Assembly: GCA_037074505.1 (NCBI GenBank)
Contig: CM073479.1
Location: 18,607,501 to 18,671,500, forward strand
DNA length: 64,000 nt
Origin: Albizia julibrissin
Taxonomy: Eukaryota > Streptophyta > Magnoliopsida > Fabales > Fabaceae
Direction: 5' to 3'
This document shows, piece after piece, positions 32,825 to 43,168 of the stretch. The position numbers and the translations under genes are program-made. The notes under the pieces were generated by a model. The model saw nothing but the letters and a program-made list of their open reading frames with translations. It made no database searches and was not told the origin of the DNA. Positions within the stretch are counted from its first letter, which is position 1. Each line of letters starts with the position of its first letter.

Positions 32825-33711
32825 TGATGCTACCAAAATTTAATTAAGCACTGCAAGTATACGGGTCATGAAAATAGTAAGTGGCAAATCAAGGTTTTCA
32901 CACAGAGACTCAATTCAACTATTGATTAGGTGTTAAATTTCCTTGTTTCATTTAAATTGAACAAATCAGAATTGTCTTCAATATGAGTGAATTAAATAAG
33001 AAACAAGAGAACTAATAATAACAAAGACTTTTCACAAAGAACAAATTCCAATGTCAAGAAGGACAACCTAAGTCACTAATCCCTTATTTGTTTCTTAGAT
33101 TTTATCCCCACTAAATTAATTTTATCTTAACTTAATAAGCTAATCTAGGGGTTAATGTCTATAAATGTCTTTTGGTTCATTTATATACCTACCTACCTCA
33201 ATTAAGTATGCAATGTCTCATACAATTAAATAAGATGTAATTTAGATCAACTCACTCTAATTTGATCATGTGGAGCTTCTAGGTATATGTCTATCCTAGA
33301 CGCAAATTAGATAATTTCTAATTTTACATTATTTAATCACAAGGTCAATTTAAGATCCTCATAGTCAAGTTCAATTACAAATGCCCAAAACATGCTTAAT
33401 GATGGTTAATCACTAAGCAATAAACAATAAAAACAAGATTAAATAAACTGAAATAATATTAAGAAAAATTATTTAGTAGGAACAATTTCTAAATCTCAAA
33501 ATAAATTCATAGCTCCTCTAGGTTGAAAAAAAAAATTTAGCCACACATGGCTTTAACCAACTCCATAACAACAAATAAAAATTTAGAATTCAAATTCATA
33601 TAGAGAACGCAAGAAAAATAAAATCAAACAGCAAATTCACTTTGCCTCCTCTGGTTCCTTTCTGTCGACTTCCAATGCCAAAGAAGAACTTCGGAACAGT
33701 GACCAACAATA
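32825..33711 (-). mobile_element. Tat-like solo LTR (minus), part 1
   Basis: The plus-strand start TGATGCTACC with GCAAGTATACGGGTC is the reverse complement of the end of the LTR at 43169-45181 (GACCCGTACACTTGC-type then GTAGCATCA). The sequence continues at 41100-41733 after the Reina-like insertion. Flanks are ATATT (32820-32824) and ATATA (41734-41738), a duplication with one mismatch. The total LTR length is about 1.5 kb. The CGTATACTTGCGG end is typical of Tat/Ogre-type gypsy LTRs; lineage is tentative. Confidence 0.75.
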
Positions 33712-34099
33712 TGTAACAGTGATATTCCAAAATAGTAAAACAAAAATTATATGCTCTGAATTGATATAAGTATATTGAATAAATCACTATTTATGCAGAT
33801 TACAGAGCAAAAGCATAGTCATCAATACTGGAAGAATAGAAAATGCTGCAGAAAAGAAAGTGCAGGAAAAGGAAAAATGGAAAACCACAAAGTGATCCAG
33901 AAGAGAGAGAGTTTGACAAATCTTTTCACACCATTTCTAACCAACTTCTTCCATCTTATATCATGCCATCTCCTCTAATTCTCTTAGCTTCCACGTTTTC
34001 TTCCTTGATTGTAGGCTTCTTCTTACTATTTCAGCCTTCTTCTGCTGGATTGGGCTTTTATCCATTTCTCCTAAGCCTATTGGGTCCGAGTCTATTACA
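33712..34099 (-). repeat. 3' LTR of the Reina-like element
   Basis: It is 388 bases and nearly identical in layout to 40711-41099, with scattered substitutions. The open frames across it on both strands are shadows of the LTR, except that the end of the chromodomain-containing frame runs into it. Confidence 0.9.
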
Positions 34100-34420
34100 A
34101 TACTTTCGCCATTAAAAGAGACCTTGTCCTCAAGGTCAAAGTAAGGATACAAAGTGCGAACAGTGTGTACTGCTTCCTACGTGGGTGGAGAAGAACCATC
34201 CCATTGAATCAAAATTTGGCAAATTTGACAGTTATATTCGTAAGTAAAGGTAAAGGCATATTAGTGCTCACCGGTTCATTTCCATATAATCTCTTGAGAG
34301 CAGAGACGTGAAAGACTAGGTGAATACAAGATGAATCTGGCAAATCTAATTTGTACGCCACCATCCCGATCCGTTGTAAAATCTTAAAAAGGCCAAAGTA
34401 AACCAAAGCCAATTTCTGAT
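34100..34420 (-). pseudogene. Chromodomain-containing C-terminus of Reina-like pol
   Basis: The frame 34412-34209 gives FGLFKILQRIGMVAYKLDLP and HLVFHVSALKRLYG, the linker after integrase. A frameshift follows, then ILIQWDGSSPT, a stop, and HTVRTLYPYFDLEDKV, which is the chromodomain core. Chromodomains steer integration towards heterochromatin in chromoviruses. The stop sits where the EATWE-like residues should be, and some residues are missing. Confidence 0.75.
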
Positions 34421-34421
34421 A

Positions 34422-35411
34422 TCACCGAAGTTGAACAGAGTGTTGGCGGTATGGTTGAAGCTTGACAAGGACAAAATCACCCACATTAAAGTAGATCTCA
34501 ATACGTTTAAGGTCTGTAAAATGTTTCATACGCGACTGGGCCTTTTGGATATTAAGTTTCAGTACCATCAGTAGCTCATCACGTTGTTCCAGTTGTTGGT
34601 GAGCATCCAGCGGCATGTCCTCAATGGATGTATGGCAAAGAACAGGGGGTGGATCTCTTCTGTAAGCGACCTTAAAAGGTGTCATGCCTATCGAATGGTG
34701 AAAAGTAGTGTTGTACCACAATTCGGCCTAAGGTAACAAAGTTGGCTATTTCCATGGATATTCATGAATGAAACAATGCAAGTACATCTCTAAACAATGG
34801 TTTAGAGCTTTAGATTAGCCATCAGATTGGGGATGATAAGCAGAGCTAAAAATATGGGTAGTGCCTTGTAGTCGCATAAGGTAGCACCAAAACACACTGG
34901 TAAACACTTTGTCCTTGTAAGTGACAATAGACTTAGGAAGACCATGTAATTTCATGATGGTGTTGAGAAATGCTTCAGCCACCTGAGAGCTTAAATAATG
35001 ATCTGGTAAAGCTACGAAGTGTCCATATTTAGATAATCGATCAATAATCACCATTATAACATAATACCCTCGAACCACCGGTAACCCAATGATGAAATCC
35101 ATTGCTATATCCTCCCAAATTCGATTAGGAATCGGTAATGGACTCAAAAGACCAACTGGATGAAGATCGGATACCTTGGCGGTTTGACAGATAACACAAG
35201 TATGAATAAAGTCACGGATGTCTTTACGCATATGTTCCCAATAGAATATATTAGCGATCTGATGGAAAGTACAAAGAAATCCGGCATGATCGCCAATCAC
35301 AGAAGAATGAAATTCTTCTAAGATTCTATGAATTAAATCTTGATGGTTATAGGGAATAACTAGTCGATCTTTCCAATATAAGAACTCTTGACGTAGAGTA
35401 AAGAATGTCAT
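34422..35411 (-). pseudogene. Integrase of the Reina-like element
   Basis: The N-terminal HHCC finger is seen in EFHSSVIGDHAGF and THTCVICQ-type residues (about 35310-35190). The core has MDFIIGLP for the first Asp (about 35105). The second Asp motif reads VTYKDKVF, where plant gypsy elements normally have SDRD, so the catalytic Asp is lost. HPQSDG is followed by a stop (Gln codon to TAA). The frame resumes at 34721 with a C-terminal half. Integrase inserts element DNA; this one is inactive. Confidence 0.8.
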
Positions 35412-35429
35412 GCTATCAGGTTGTTAAAC

Positions 35430-37172
35430 CAATTTCTCCTTAAGACGTTGGATCAATGGAGAAGAAGCAACTTCAAGATACACAACATCCATGAAGGTAT
35501 TAGTAAGTGTTGAGAGAGCCATCAAAGTTCTATGAGATAGGACATTAGCAGCTAGGTTCTGTTTGCTTGGCTTGTATTCTATGGAAAAATGATACCCGAG
35601 TAATTTTGGTAAACAATCCTCCTATTCAAGCTTTTGAATTGTTTGATCACCCAGATGTTTGAGACTAGAGTAGTCTATTCGAATGATGAAATGATGGCCA
35701 AGAAGATAATGACAAAACTTAGAGATAGCTTCCGTAATAGCATATAATTCTCAGACATAAATTGATTGCATTTGCATCCATGGAGACAATTTTTTTGAAC
35801 AAAATGCAATTGGATGATTCTCTTGGCTAAGGACTACGCCAATTCCTACCCCTGATGCGTCAGTTTCAAGCATAAAGTCTCTGGTGAAATCCGGTAATGC
35901 CAATACTGGAGAATTCATGATCGCATATTTTAGCCCATCGAACGCTACTTGAGTGTTGTCTGTCTATGTGAAAGCATCTTTGCATAAAAGATTGGTGAGT
36001 GGACTGGCTTTTTGGGCATAACCACGGATAAACCGTTGATAATATCTACTAAGGCCTAAAAACACCTTCAACTTAGTCACTGTATCAGGTCAAGGCCAGT
36101 CTCGAATTTCCCGTAATTTATCCAGATCCATTTCGACACCCTTCTCAGAAACTACATGACCGAGATATATGATCCGATGCTAGTCAAAAGAACACTTCGA
36201 TAGCTTAGCATAAAGCTGATGTTGGAGTAGTGTCTAAAGAACCAATTCAACATGGTGAAGATGCAAATCCCAAGTCTGGTTGTAGATTAATATATCATCA
36301 AAGAAGATAAGAACAAACTATCAAAGATAAGGATGAAAAATGGAATTCATAATCGACTGAAAAGTGGCTGGAGCATTTGTTAAGCCAAAAGGCATTACGA
36401 GCCATTTGTAGAGCCCCAAATACGTTTGGAAGGCTGTTTTCTCATGGTCAGCCTCGTTCATTAGAATTTGGTGATACCCCGACCGTAAATCTAACTTGGA
36501 ATAAAAAACAGAACCATTGAGTTCGTTGAGAAGTTCATCAATGGTGGGCATTGGAAAAGCATCTTTAATAGTCACAGCATTCAATACCCGATATTCAACA
36601 CAGAATCGCCATAAGCCATCTTTCTTTTTAACTAATAAAACGGGAGTTGAGAATGGGCTTAAGCTTAGTTGAATGAGGCCCTCGTGAAGTAATTCATTGA
36701 TCATTTTCTCAATTTCAGCCTTTTGACTAACAGGGTAACGGTAAGGACGCACTTTAATTGGTCCTGCCCCTGACGCAAGATCAATACGGTACACATGGTC
36801 TCGTGCTGGAGGTAATCCATGAGGAGTAGCGAAAATCATTTGAAAATGATCTAAAAGAGTCATTAAGTCTGGTGGCAAAGATGAAAGCTCACTCGGTGTC
36901 AAAGGTATCAGAGGTTCGAGTAAGAAGAACTGTGATATTGATTGCATATGATTTAAGCAAACCAAATGATGGCAAGAAGCCTGGGAGACAACAGGGCCTT
37001 GAAAACCTTTAGGAGTGACGAATTGCCCATCCTGTAAAAATTTAATGGTAGAAGTACTATGATCGGCAACATGTGGCCCCAGAGTTTCTAACCAGTCAGC
37101 TACAATCATGACATCGGCGCCCGCAATAGGAATGATAAAAAATGTCAAGAACAAAGTGTGGCAAGAAATCAC
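35430..37172 (-). pseudogene. Protease tail, reverse transcriptase and RNase H of the Reina-like element
   Basis: The long frame 37172-36321 covers the end of the protease region (DVMIVADWLETLGP) and RT: VRPYRYPVSQKAEIEKM, KKKDGLWRFCVEYR (usually CVDYR), LDLRSGYHQI and MPFGLTNAPATFQ. It continues in broken frames with FFDDILIYNQ (about 36300), LGLSRYYQRFIRGYA, and the RNase H stretch TDASGVGIGVVLSQ (about 35870-35830). Several stops occur, one just after HPYL. Confidence 0.85.
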
Positions 37173-37204
37173 CAGGGGAACAGTTTTTACTATTTCAGTA
37201 CTTC

Positions 37205-38057
37205 TTAAGACTGTACCGGTGCCACCAAGGACACGAAGTTCTGGAGTGAGCTCTCGTTGGAGTTGTAAATGATGGAAATATGGGGATGAATAAAACAGTC
37301 AGAGCTCCCACCATCTAATAGAACCTGGACTTGAGTACCCTGTATTGTACCTTGAAATCTAATCGTAGCAGGGCCTTGTGTGCCTTGTAATGCATATAGC
37401 GACAAATAGTGGAGTGTGGCATCGGTGTCAGTCTGCTCCGAAGAAACCTCTAGCTTGTCATCTTCCTCTTCCTCACCAATAAGCAGTATAAGTTGTCGGT
37501 TCAGACAACGATGAGTAGGACTAAACTTTACGTCGCAAGTGTAATAGAGACCCTTCTCCCGGCCCACTTGGATCTTAGTAGGAGTCATGCGTTTAATTAG
37601 AGGTGTCTTTGGTGTAGGTAATAACGGTGGTAAATTGGATTTACTGGCGCTATCTGTCATGGATGAGGTGGTACTAAATGTACCAGAATAAGGAATAATA
37701 GATTTGAGCTTTGCAGAGGTAGTAGCAGAACTTTTAGAAATAGATCCCATAGAGGGCATGGTCACAAAAAATAGACGAGCAAGCATCACAGCACTGAGTA
37801 CGGTAGTGGGTCGTTGTACCTGAATGTTAAGGCGAAGATTTGGCGATAAACCATTAATATAACAATCCAGTAAAGCTGGTTCAGGCACGGCCTCTGTGTG
37901 ATTTGCCAGGGAAAGAAATTTGATATTATACTCAAGTAACACACCGTCAATGGAGGATTGGGTGAGTTTGAAGAGCTGAGAACGTTCGCACTTAAATGGT
38001 GACGGACCAAATTGGGCCTCAACAGCACGCGTTAATGCATACCATGTAGGGATACAG
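37205..38057 (-). pseudogene. Gag C-terminal half and protease of the Reina-like element
   Basis: Gag residues TRAVEAQFGPSPF, LEYNIKFLSLANH and LLDCYINGLSPNLR are seen at 38010-37830. A zinc-knuckle-like GLYYTCDVKFSPTHRC lies near 37540. The protease active site reads VQVLLDGGSSDCFIHP (about 37330-37285), the DGGSS form used in these chromoviruses. The frame breaks at the nested solo LTR (38058) and continues at 40243. Confidence 0.85.
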
Positions 38058-40237
38058 TATGGCATCCCCTTTCCCATATAAATAATTATAGAACAAAAAG
38101 CACAAAATCTCACATAAAGCGTATAACCCAGCTAAAACTTGAAAATAGATTATATCAGCTTACATTATGGAGGTTACCCTTTAAGGTCTACACATATACA
38201 TAACCAAAAGAAACAAACTCTGGGATCCTAATCACTGGTAGCCGCCGCTTTGCCTTAAGAGCCTCCTGCTTCAGCTGAAATGGTTTTTTTGTTGTGGAAA
38301 AGAATGAGATTCGAAGAATCTCAATAGCAACAAGCTAGCATACATATAAAATGCGAAAATAGACATGCGATGTCATGACATGTAAGATGATCGAACGTAA
38401 GTGTGTACACTAGCCCATGGTCAAACTATATGTTTTCCGTTGGTTAACTTGGTGCCCCTGTTGGGTCCACACCCACAACATGGCAGAATGGTGTGTCTAG
38501 GACACTAGCTCATGTTACAATGGATGACATTCATAATAGGCATCACATAGTATATGTAGAAGAAGTTACTACATGTTAGCTTTTCCAGTATCCTTACACG
38601 TTCTTTAAAGGTCAGGCAATTCTCAAACTTCAGACTATCCTCAAGTCCTACAATATCCAATCATCATAGATGAGTTACCACTCACTCGAACTTACGTTGA
38701 TTCCATAATAGTGGTTAACTTAGCTTTACGATGACAAATTACCAAAATGCCCCTGTAGCCCTGGTTTATCCGTCCTTACCAGAAATCATGGCACGGGCTA
38801 TTCCTAGACAAATTCGCGTGTAGAATCCATTTTTGACCTTAGATTGGTCAAATTCAGGGCCAAATGATGAAAATGCCCTTAGTGACTAATTCCTTTACAT
38901 TTTAAAGCTCATTATGTCATTTCTTTTTCTGGGGCTTTTCTCACTAAGTCGTCAACATAAACCCTACACAATTTCATCATCTAAATCCATTGGAATCTTT
39001 AGAATTGCCAAATTCCATATCCTTTATCATATTAATGACAGGGTCCAGATTTTAGATTCTCAAAAAAATTGTGTCGGTTTCTTGTTCTGATTATCTTAAT
39101 AATCTTCTTTCTACTTATAGACAACTTATTAACTATTAGAATGATCATTGGTTAAGGTTTGGAGAAACTTGAATTTCAAAGTCTTTTAGTTTTCTTCATC
39201 TTCTACTCACAATAACAACCAAACCAAACCATAAATAGCTTTAATAGCATCCATATAAGCTATAGAATCAAGCTTGGAGAGTTACCTTTGAGTTTCATAA
39301 CTTTCTCTCTCCTCAACGTCTGACTTCTCTCTCTCTCTCCTCTTGAAAATGCTGAGCAACCACAAATTCAGAGATGAAGAGATGAGCAAGAGAGATTGTA
39401 GAGAGTTTAGGAAGCTTAAACCACAAGTTCCAAGCTTCTTACCTTGATTCTGTACTCAAACCTAGCTTCTCGTTCTTGCGTCTCACTCTCGCTCGTTCTT
39501 GCGTTCTGTTTCGTTCTGATCAGCACTGGAAATGGAATGAAGAAATGGATGAATAAATGAGGAAGGGAAAAATATATATATATATAAATATTGACTTAAG
39601 TTAAATAATTAACTTAACATGGGTGGCACTATTCTATTGGTCCACAAATCTCATTTCCCTTCTTTGCTTCACCATTCCACGTGAAAATACATTAGAATAG
39701 AGGGAAAATATGAATATCCAATTACCCCATTGTGTCAACTTGTAACTTATTGACCAAGTCATTGACTTTCTGACTAGTTGACCTTTCTTGATAATAAATC
39801 ACCAAAATAGACTTATTAGTTATAAAGTGGTCATTTCCCTCTTTTTGGATCCCATATAATTGATATTATTGGAAGAATTAGGGAAAAATAATCATTTCCC
39901 ACTTTTGGAAAAATTACGCTTTTGCCCCTACAATTAATGATTTAGTGTGTGTTTGGAATTAGCTTTTGAGAATAGCTTTTACGATTTACGAAGTAAGTAT
40001 GTGAGAGGAGTTTTATCTCGATTTACGCAAACCATGGTTTGAAACCATGGTTTGGAAGCCTCCCAAACACACACTTAATCCGATAAATCATTTCTTGCGT
40101 CTTGTCCTTAGTTTTGGCCAATTTATAAATAATCGATACTTGAAATATCGACATAAATTCATGCACTTCACCATTTAATTCTATTAAGGGTATCAATACA
40201 TAGGGAAATATTGGTGATTGAAAATTGTGGTGTTACA
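38058..40237 (-). mobile_element. Solo LTR nested in the Reina-like gag
   Basis: It is flanked by an exact 5-bp duplication TACAG (38053-38057 and 40238-40242). It ends GGTGTTACA and begins TATGGCATCCCC; the first dinucleotide appears mutated from TG to TA. It is closely similar along its length to the solo LTR at 10155-12255, so the two are one family. A 130-bp MITE is inserted at 39945-40074. Confidence 0.88.
39945..40074. mobile_element. 130-bp MITE with TTA target duplication
   Basis: The ends are GTGTGTGTTTGG and CCAAACACACAC, a perfect 12-bp terminal inverted repeat, flanked by TTA (39942-39944 and 40075-40077). The related LTR at 10155-12255 lacks it and reads straight through GATTTAATCCG at about 12080-12090, giving the empty site. 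An inner inverted repeat AACCATGGTTTGAAACCATG lies near the right end. A 3-bp TTA target is typical of PIF/Harbinger-type MITEs. Confidence 0.88.
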
Positions 40238-40242
40238 TACAG

Positions 40243-40698
40243 GCCTGCCTTCTCTAGCATTTGGAACCACGGCAAGACATCACAGTCTAAATGGACCGAA
40301 GTGAGAACCAGCCGGTGAGGATCTTAGACGTCATAGTACTTGAAATACTGCTCAGCTTTGAAAATCAAGTCTAAAGCATTTGAACCATCAAAGTGAGGAA
40401 AATCCATTTTGACGATCTTAGTGAAAGATGGGACCAAGGACACTGGTTGTGCTATATGAAACTATGGGGAGGTACTCTTGGAAGCACTCACTGAAGTGGA
40501 CTGCTTCAGAGAGTCCATAGATTGCAATACCGACTGTAGCAAGCATTTGAGATTGTCGAAATGGCCATCCACACAATCCAGACGATCATCAATGTGTATA
40601 AAACGAGCTTTCGAATCCTCCATGAACTCATTCAATTTTTTGACCTCTTCTTGAAGTTCTTTCAATCGTGTGTTGTCAGCCATAAAAGAGTAAAGCAA
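40243..40698 (-). pseudogene. Gag N-terminal half of the Reina-like element
   Basis: The frame starts at 40698 (MLYSF, then MADNTRLKELQEEVKKL), which is the usual chromovirus gag opening, with a coiled-coil-like VDGHFDNLKCLLQSV stretch. It runs to 40462, then, after a shift, continues to the solo LTR insertion at 40242. Gag forms the particle. The second methionine is the likely start. Confidence 0.8.
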
Positions 40699-40710
40699 TT
40701 AAAGCACCAA

Positions 40711-41099
40711 TGTAACAGTGATATTCTAAAATAGTAAAACCAAAAATTATATCCTCTAAATTGATACGAGTATATTGAATAAATCACTATTTACACAGCT
40801 TATAAAGCAAAAGCATAGTCATCAATACTGGAAGAATAGAAAATGCTGCAGAAAAGAAAGTACAAAAAAAGGAAAAAGGGAAAACCACAGAGCGGTCCAA
40901 AAGAGAGAGAGTCTGACAAATCTTTTCACACCATTTGTAACCAACTTCTTCCGTCTTATATCATGCCATCTCCTCTAATTCTCTTAGCTTCCACGTTTTC
41001 TTCCTGGATCGTAGGCTTCTTCTTACTATTTCAGCCTCCTTCTGCTGGATTGGGATTTTATCCATTTCTCCTAAGCCTATTGGGTTCGAGTCTGTTACA
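40711..41099 (-). repeat. 5' LTR of the Reina-like element
   Basis: It is 389 bases and pairs with 33712-34099. The internal sequence next to it reads, on the minus strand, TTGGTGCTTTAATTGC, the candidate primer-binding site. That is not the usual TGGTATCAGAGC, and I do not assign a tRNA. Confidence 0.9.
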
Positions 41100-41733
41100 C
41101 AATCTCCAAACCAGCCACCTCTTCCTTTTGTTTAGATATTTTTCTCTCAACCCAGATGAGCTCAAGAAGAAAGATCATCAGTGGAAATCAATGCCCTCTC
41201 TTCTCTTCCAATACATTGGCTCCTTAATTCCTTAATTACAAAAGACAGTGATCTCTTCTTTTTTTTCCTCCCCTTGGCTGTCCAGCTGCCTCCCTTTTTT
41301 AATGAGAGAAAGACGACCCATATTTATTCAACGATTAAAGATCCATATTCAATTAGGGCCTGTGACTTATGCAATATGTTCTTTCCTTTTTTTTGTTTTT
41401 GGTTTTTCCCTCTTCTATTCACTACCAAGAGGCCATTGTTGCTTGTTAAAGAAAAAAGGAAACACTACATTAATACTAATAGCAATTATAATATTATTAT
41501 TAATACTAAAAGCTGATGTTTTTATTTTTCTATTTTTTTTATTTGAGAAAACTTCCTTTTATTATTTTTCTTTCTTGAACTCAAAAACTTACATTCTAGG
41601 TTGAAATCCCACAAATAATGCATCTAAGTTGATTTCTCTTAAAATCTCAAGAAAATCTCTTTCATTTAGCATTGATGACTTCTCAAATAAATAAAAATAT
41701 ATCTCCAATCTATTCAAAATTGGGAAGTCATCA
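41100..41733 (-). mobile_element. Tat-like solo LTR (minus), part 2
   Basis: This continues 32825-33711. On the minus strand it begins TGATGACTTCCCAATTTTG, related to TGATAACTCTCCATTTTT of the LTR at 43169. Overlapping open frames of 111-130 codons (40843-41604) run across it but carry no recognisable domain and are not called. Confidence 0.7.
41673..41733 (-). promoter_or_regulatory. Terminal stem-loop of Tat-like LTR (copy 1)
   Basis: Arms TGATGACTTCTCA (41673-41685) and TGGGAAGTCATCA (41721-41733) are inverted repeats with one mismatch, forming a hairpin at the LTR's 5' end. The equivalent hairpin at 43170-43228 has compensating changes. Confidence 0.7.
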
Positions 41734-42018
41734 ATATAAAATCTACTCATATCCTAATTTATTTTGTAAGAGATAATATGTGATCTAAGAGTGAATAAAA
41801 TATTGAAAAGGCAATAAGCATATCACACTGGAGTGGGTAGGTGTGTGTGTATTAAAAAATAGGAGAGATACACCTGAAGAGATTTGGATGAAAGGCGATA
41901 TGGGCATATTAAAGGATATATCTGGAGGACAAGATAAAATAAAAGATATCGATATATTTCTATATAAGCGTATATATCAAAGGTGTGGCCACAGAGACGC
42001 ACAACATGCAAGCTACAA

Positions 42019-42020
<2 letters not shown>

Positions 42021-42054
<34 letters not shown>
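42021..42054. repeat. (TA)17 microsatellite
   Basis: This is an uninterrupted TA dinucleotide run. The open frames with poly Ile-Tyr stretches across it are artefacts. Confidence 0.97.
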
Positions 42055-42056
<2 letters not shown>

Positions 42057-42623
42057 CATGAATGGACTAAAGAAAGGGAGAGAAGAATGATCAAGGAGGA
42101 ATTCTATAGAGAGATCTGGACAGCAACGAGGGAGTTAGGGTTGTTTGGAGCTCTTTCTTTGTGCGACGGCCAAGAAGATTTGCTCTTTCTTCTACTCATC
42201 TCTTGTTCTCCTTATTCTTTGAATCTGAATTTCTTCTTTTTTTCTTTATGGATTTGGTTTTAGCCATGAGTGGCTAATTTTCTTTTAGACTTAGAGAAAC
42301 TATAAACTCACTAGTGAACTAGATTTTATTTCAATTATTTATTAGTTATGATTTATATTAATTTTGGTTACTTAATCTTGTTTTGATATGTTAATTTGAT
42401 GATTGACCACCATTAAATATGAATTTGAGCATTAGGATTTACCTTAACGAAGGGAATTTTAATTAGTTCAATTCTAAGATTAAAAAATATGTGATTAGGT
42501 TAGAATTTAATTTTGTTGTTAGGATAGATATATACCTTATGGATGTATATAATTGATGACAAGTGTGTTGGAATTGCCTTGCCTTTTGAGTAATTAGGTT
42601 AGACATAATAATTTAAATAGAGA

Positions 42624-42784
42624 GAGGGTTGTAAGTGAATTGACAGGCACTTATAGCTATTAATACTCGAAATTAATAAAATTAACATGTTAGACTAACT
42701 AATGAAGAGGAAATAAGATTTGGGGAGCTAGTGAGGGATTAGTGACTCTAGGTTGTGTTTGACATTAGTAGTGAGGGTTGTAAG
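42624..42784 (+). repeat. 149-bp tandem duplication beside a solo LTR
   Basis: The unit starting GAGGGTTGTAAGTGAATTG at 42624 begins again at 42773, is interrupted at 42784 by the solo LTR, and resumes at 47165 (GTAAGTGGACCGACAAGCAC) to about 47301. The homologous LTR at 43169-45181 has only one unit. The copies differ at several positions. Confidence 0.8.
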
Positions 42785-43168
42785 TGTAATACCTCTTTTC
42801 CTATAACCTCGGATGAGTATAAAAGAGTAGTAAAATTATTCAAAAGACCAGGATTTGAACCTGAACTACCCAACTTTTGAAAATACTTACAAATCTCCAA
42901 CCTCAACTCAGGAATTGAACCTAAGGTTGAGAGGGTAGTAAAATTTTCACAAATCTTCACTATCTCATTTAAGTCTCACCGGCTCTTCCTTTTTATTTGT
43001 TTATCTGAGTTTACGAGCTTGCCTCTGCTTAGTTTTCATATTCCATTACTTATACACATTTCTTAGTGATAGGAAGTATAAACACTTTTCGACTACCATT
43101 CACTCACCAAGTTATTCTTACATTGTTGTTATGCTAAAAGTCATATACAACATATACAAATTCCATAA

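Larger units (their letters stand above)
33712..41099 (-). mobile_element. Ty3/gypsy chromovirus, Reina-like, with both LTRs
   Basis: The LTRs are at 33712-34099 (3') and 40711-41099 (5'), starting TGTAACAGTG and ending TCT(A/G)TTACA. Flanks are CAATA and CAATC, a duplication with one mismatch. On the minus strand the order is gag, protease, reverse transcriptase, RNase H, integrase and chromodomain. Removing the nested solo LTR (38058-40242 including one duplication) leaves about 5.2 kb. The size, short LTRs, gag start MADNTRLKELQ and chromodomain fit the Reina clade. Many stops show it is long inactive. Confidence 0.9.
41739..42784 (+). mobile_element. Third Tat-like LTR (plus), main part
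   Basis: The region from about 42150 shares order and landmarks with 44400-44990: GCCATGAGTGGCTAATTTTC, GATTGACCACCATTAAATATGAATT and TATACCTTATGG. The LTR continues at 47165 after the nested LTR, ending near 47486. The left boundary is unresolved and may lie at 32590, in which case the minus Tat-like LTR is nested in it. Confidence 0.55.

Noticed and set aside
33775..34115. Frames of 67 and 90 codons near the Reina 3' LTR
   Set aside because: Near-identical frames recur in the other LTR (40775-41235), so they are LTR shadows.
40843..41604. Overlapping open frames of 111-130 codons
   Set aside because: They run across the Reina 5' LTR and the Tat-like LTR without respecting element boundaries, and show no domain.
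41823..42263. Frames with poly Tyr-Ile runs
   Set aside because: They are produced by the (TA)17 microsatellite at 42021-42054.
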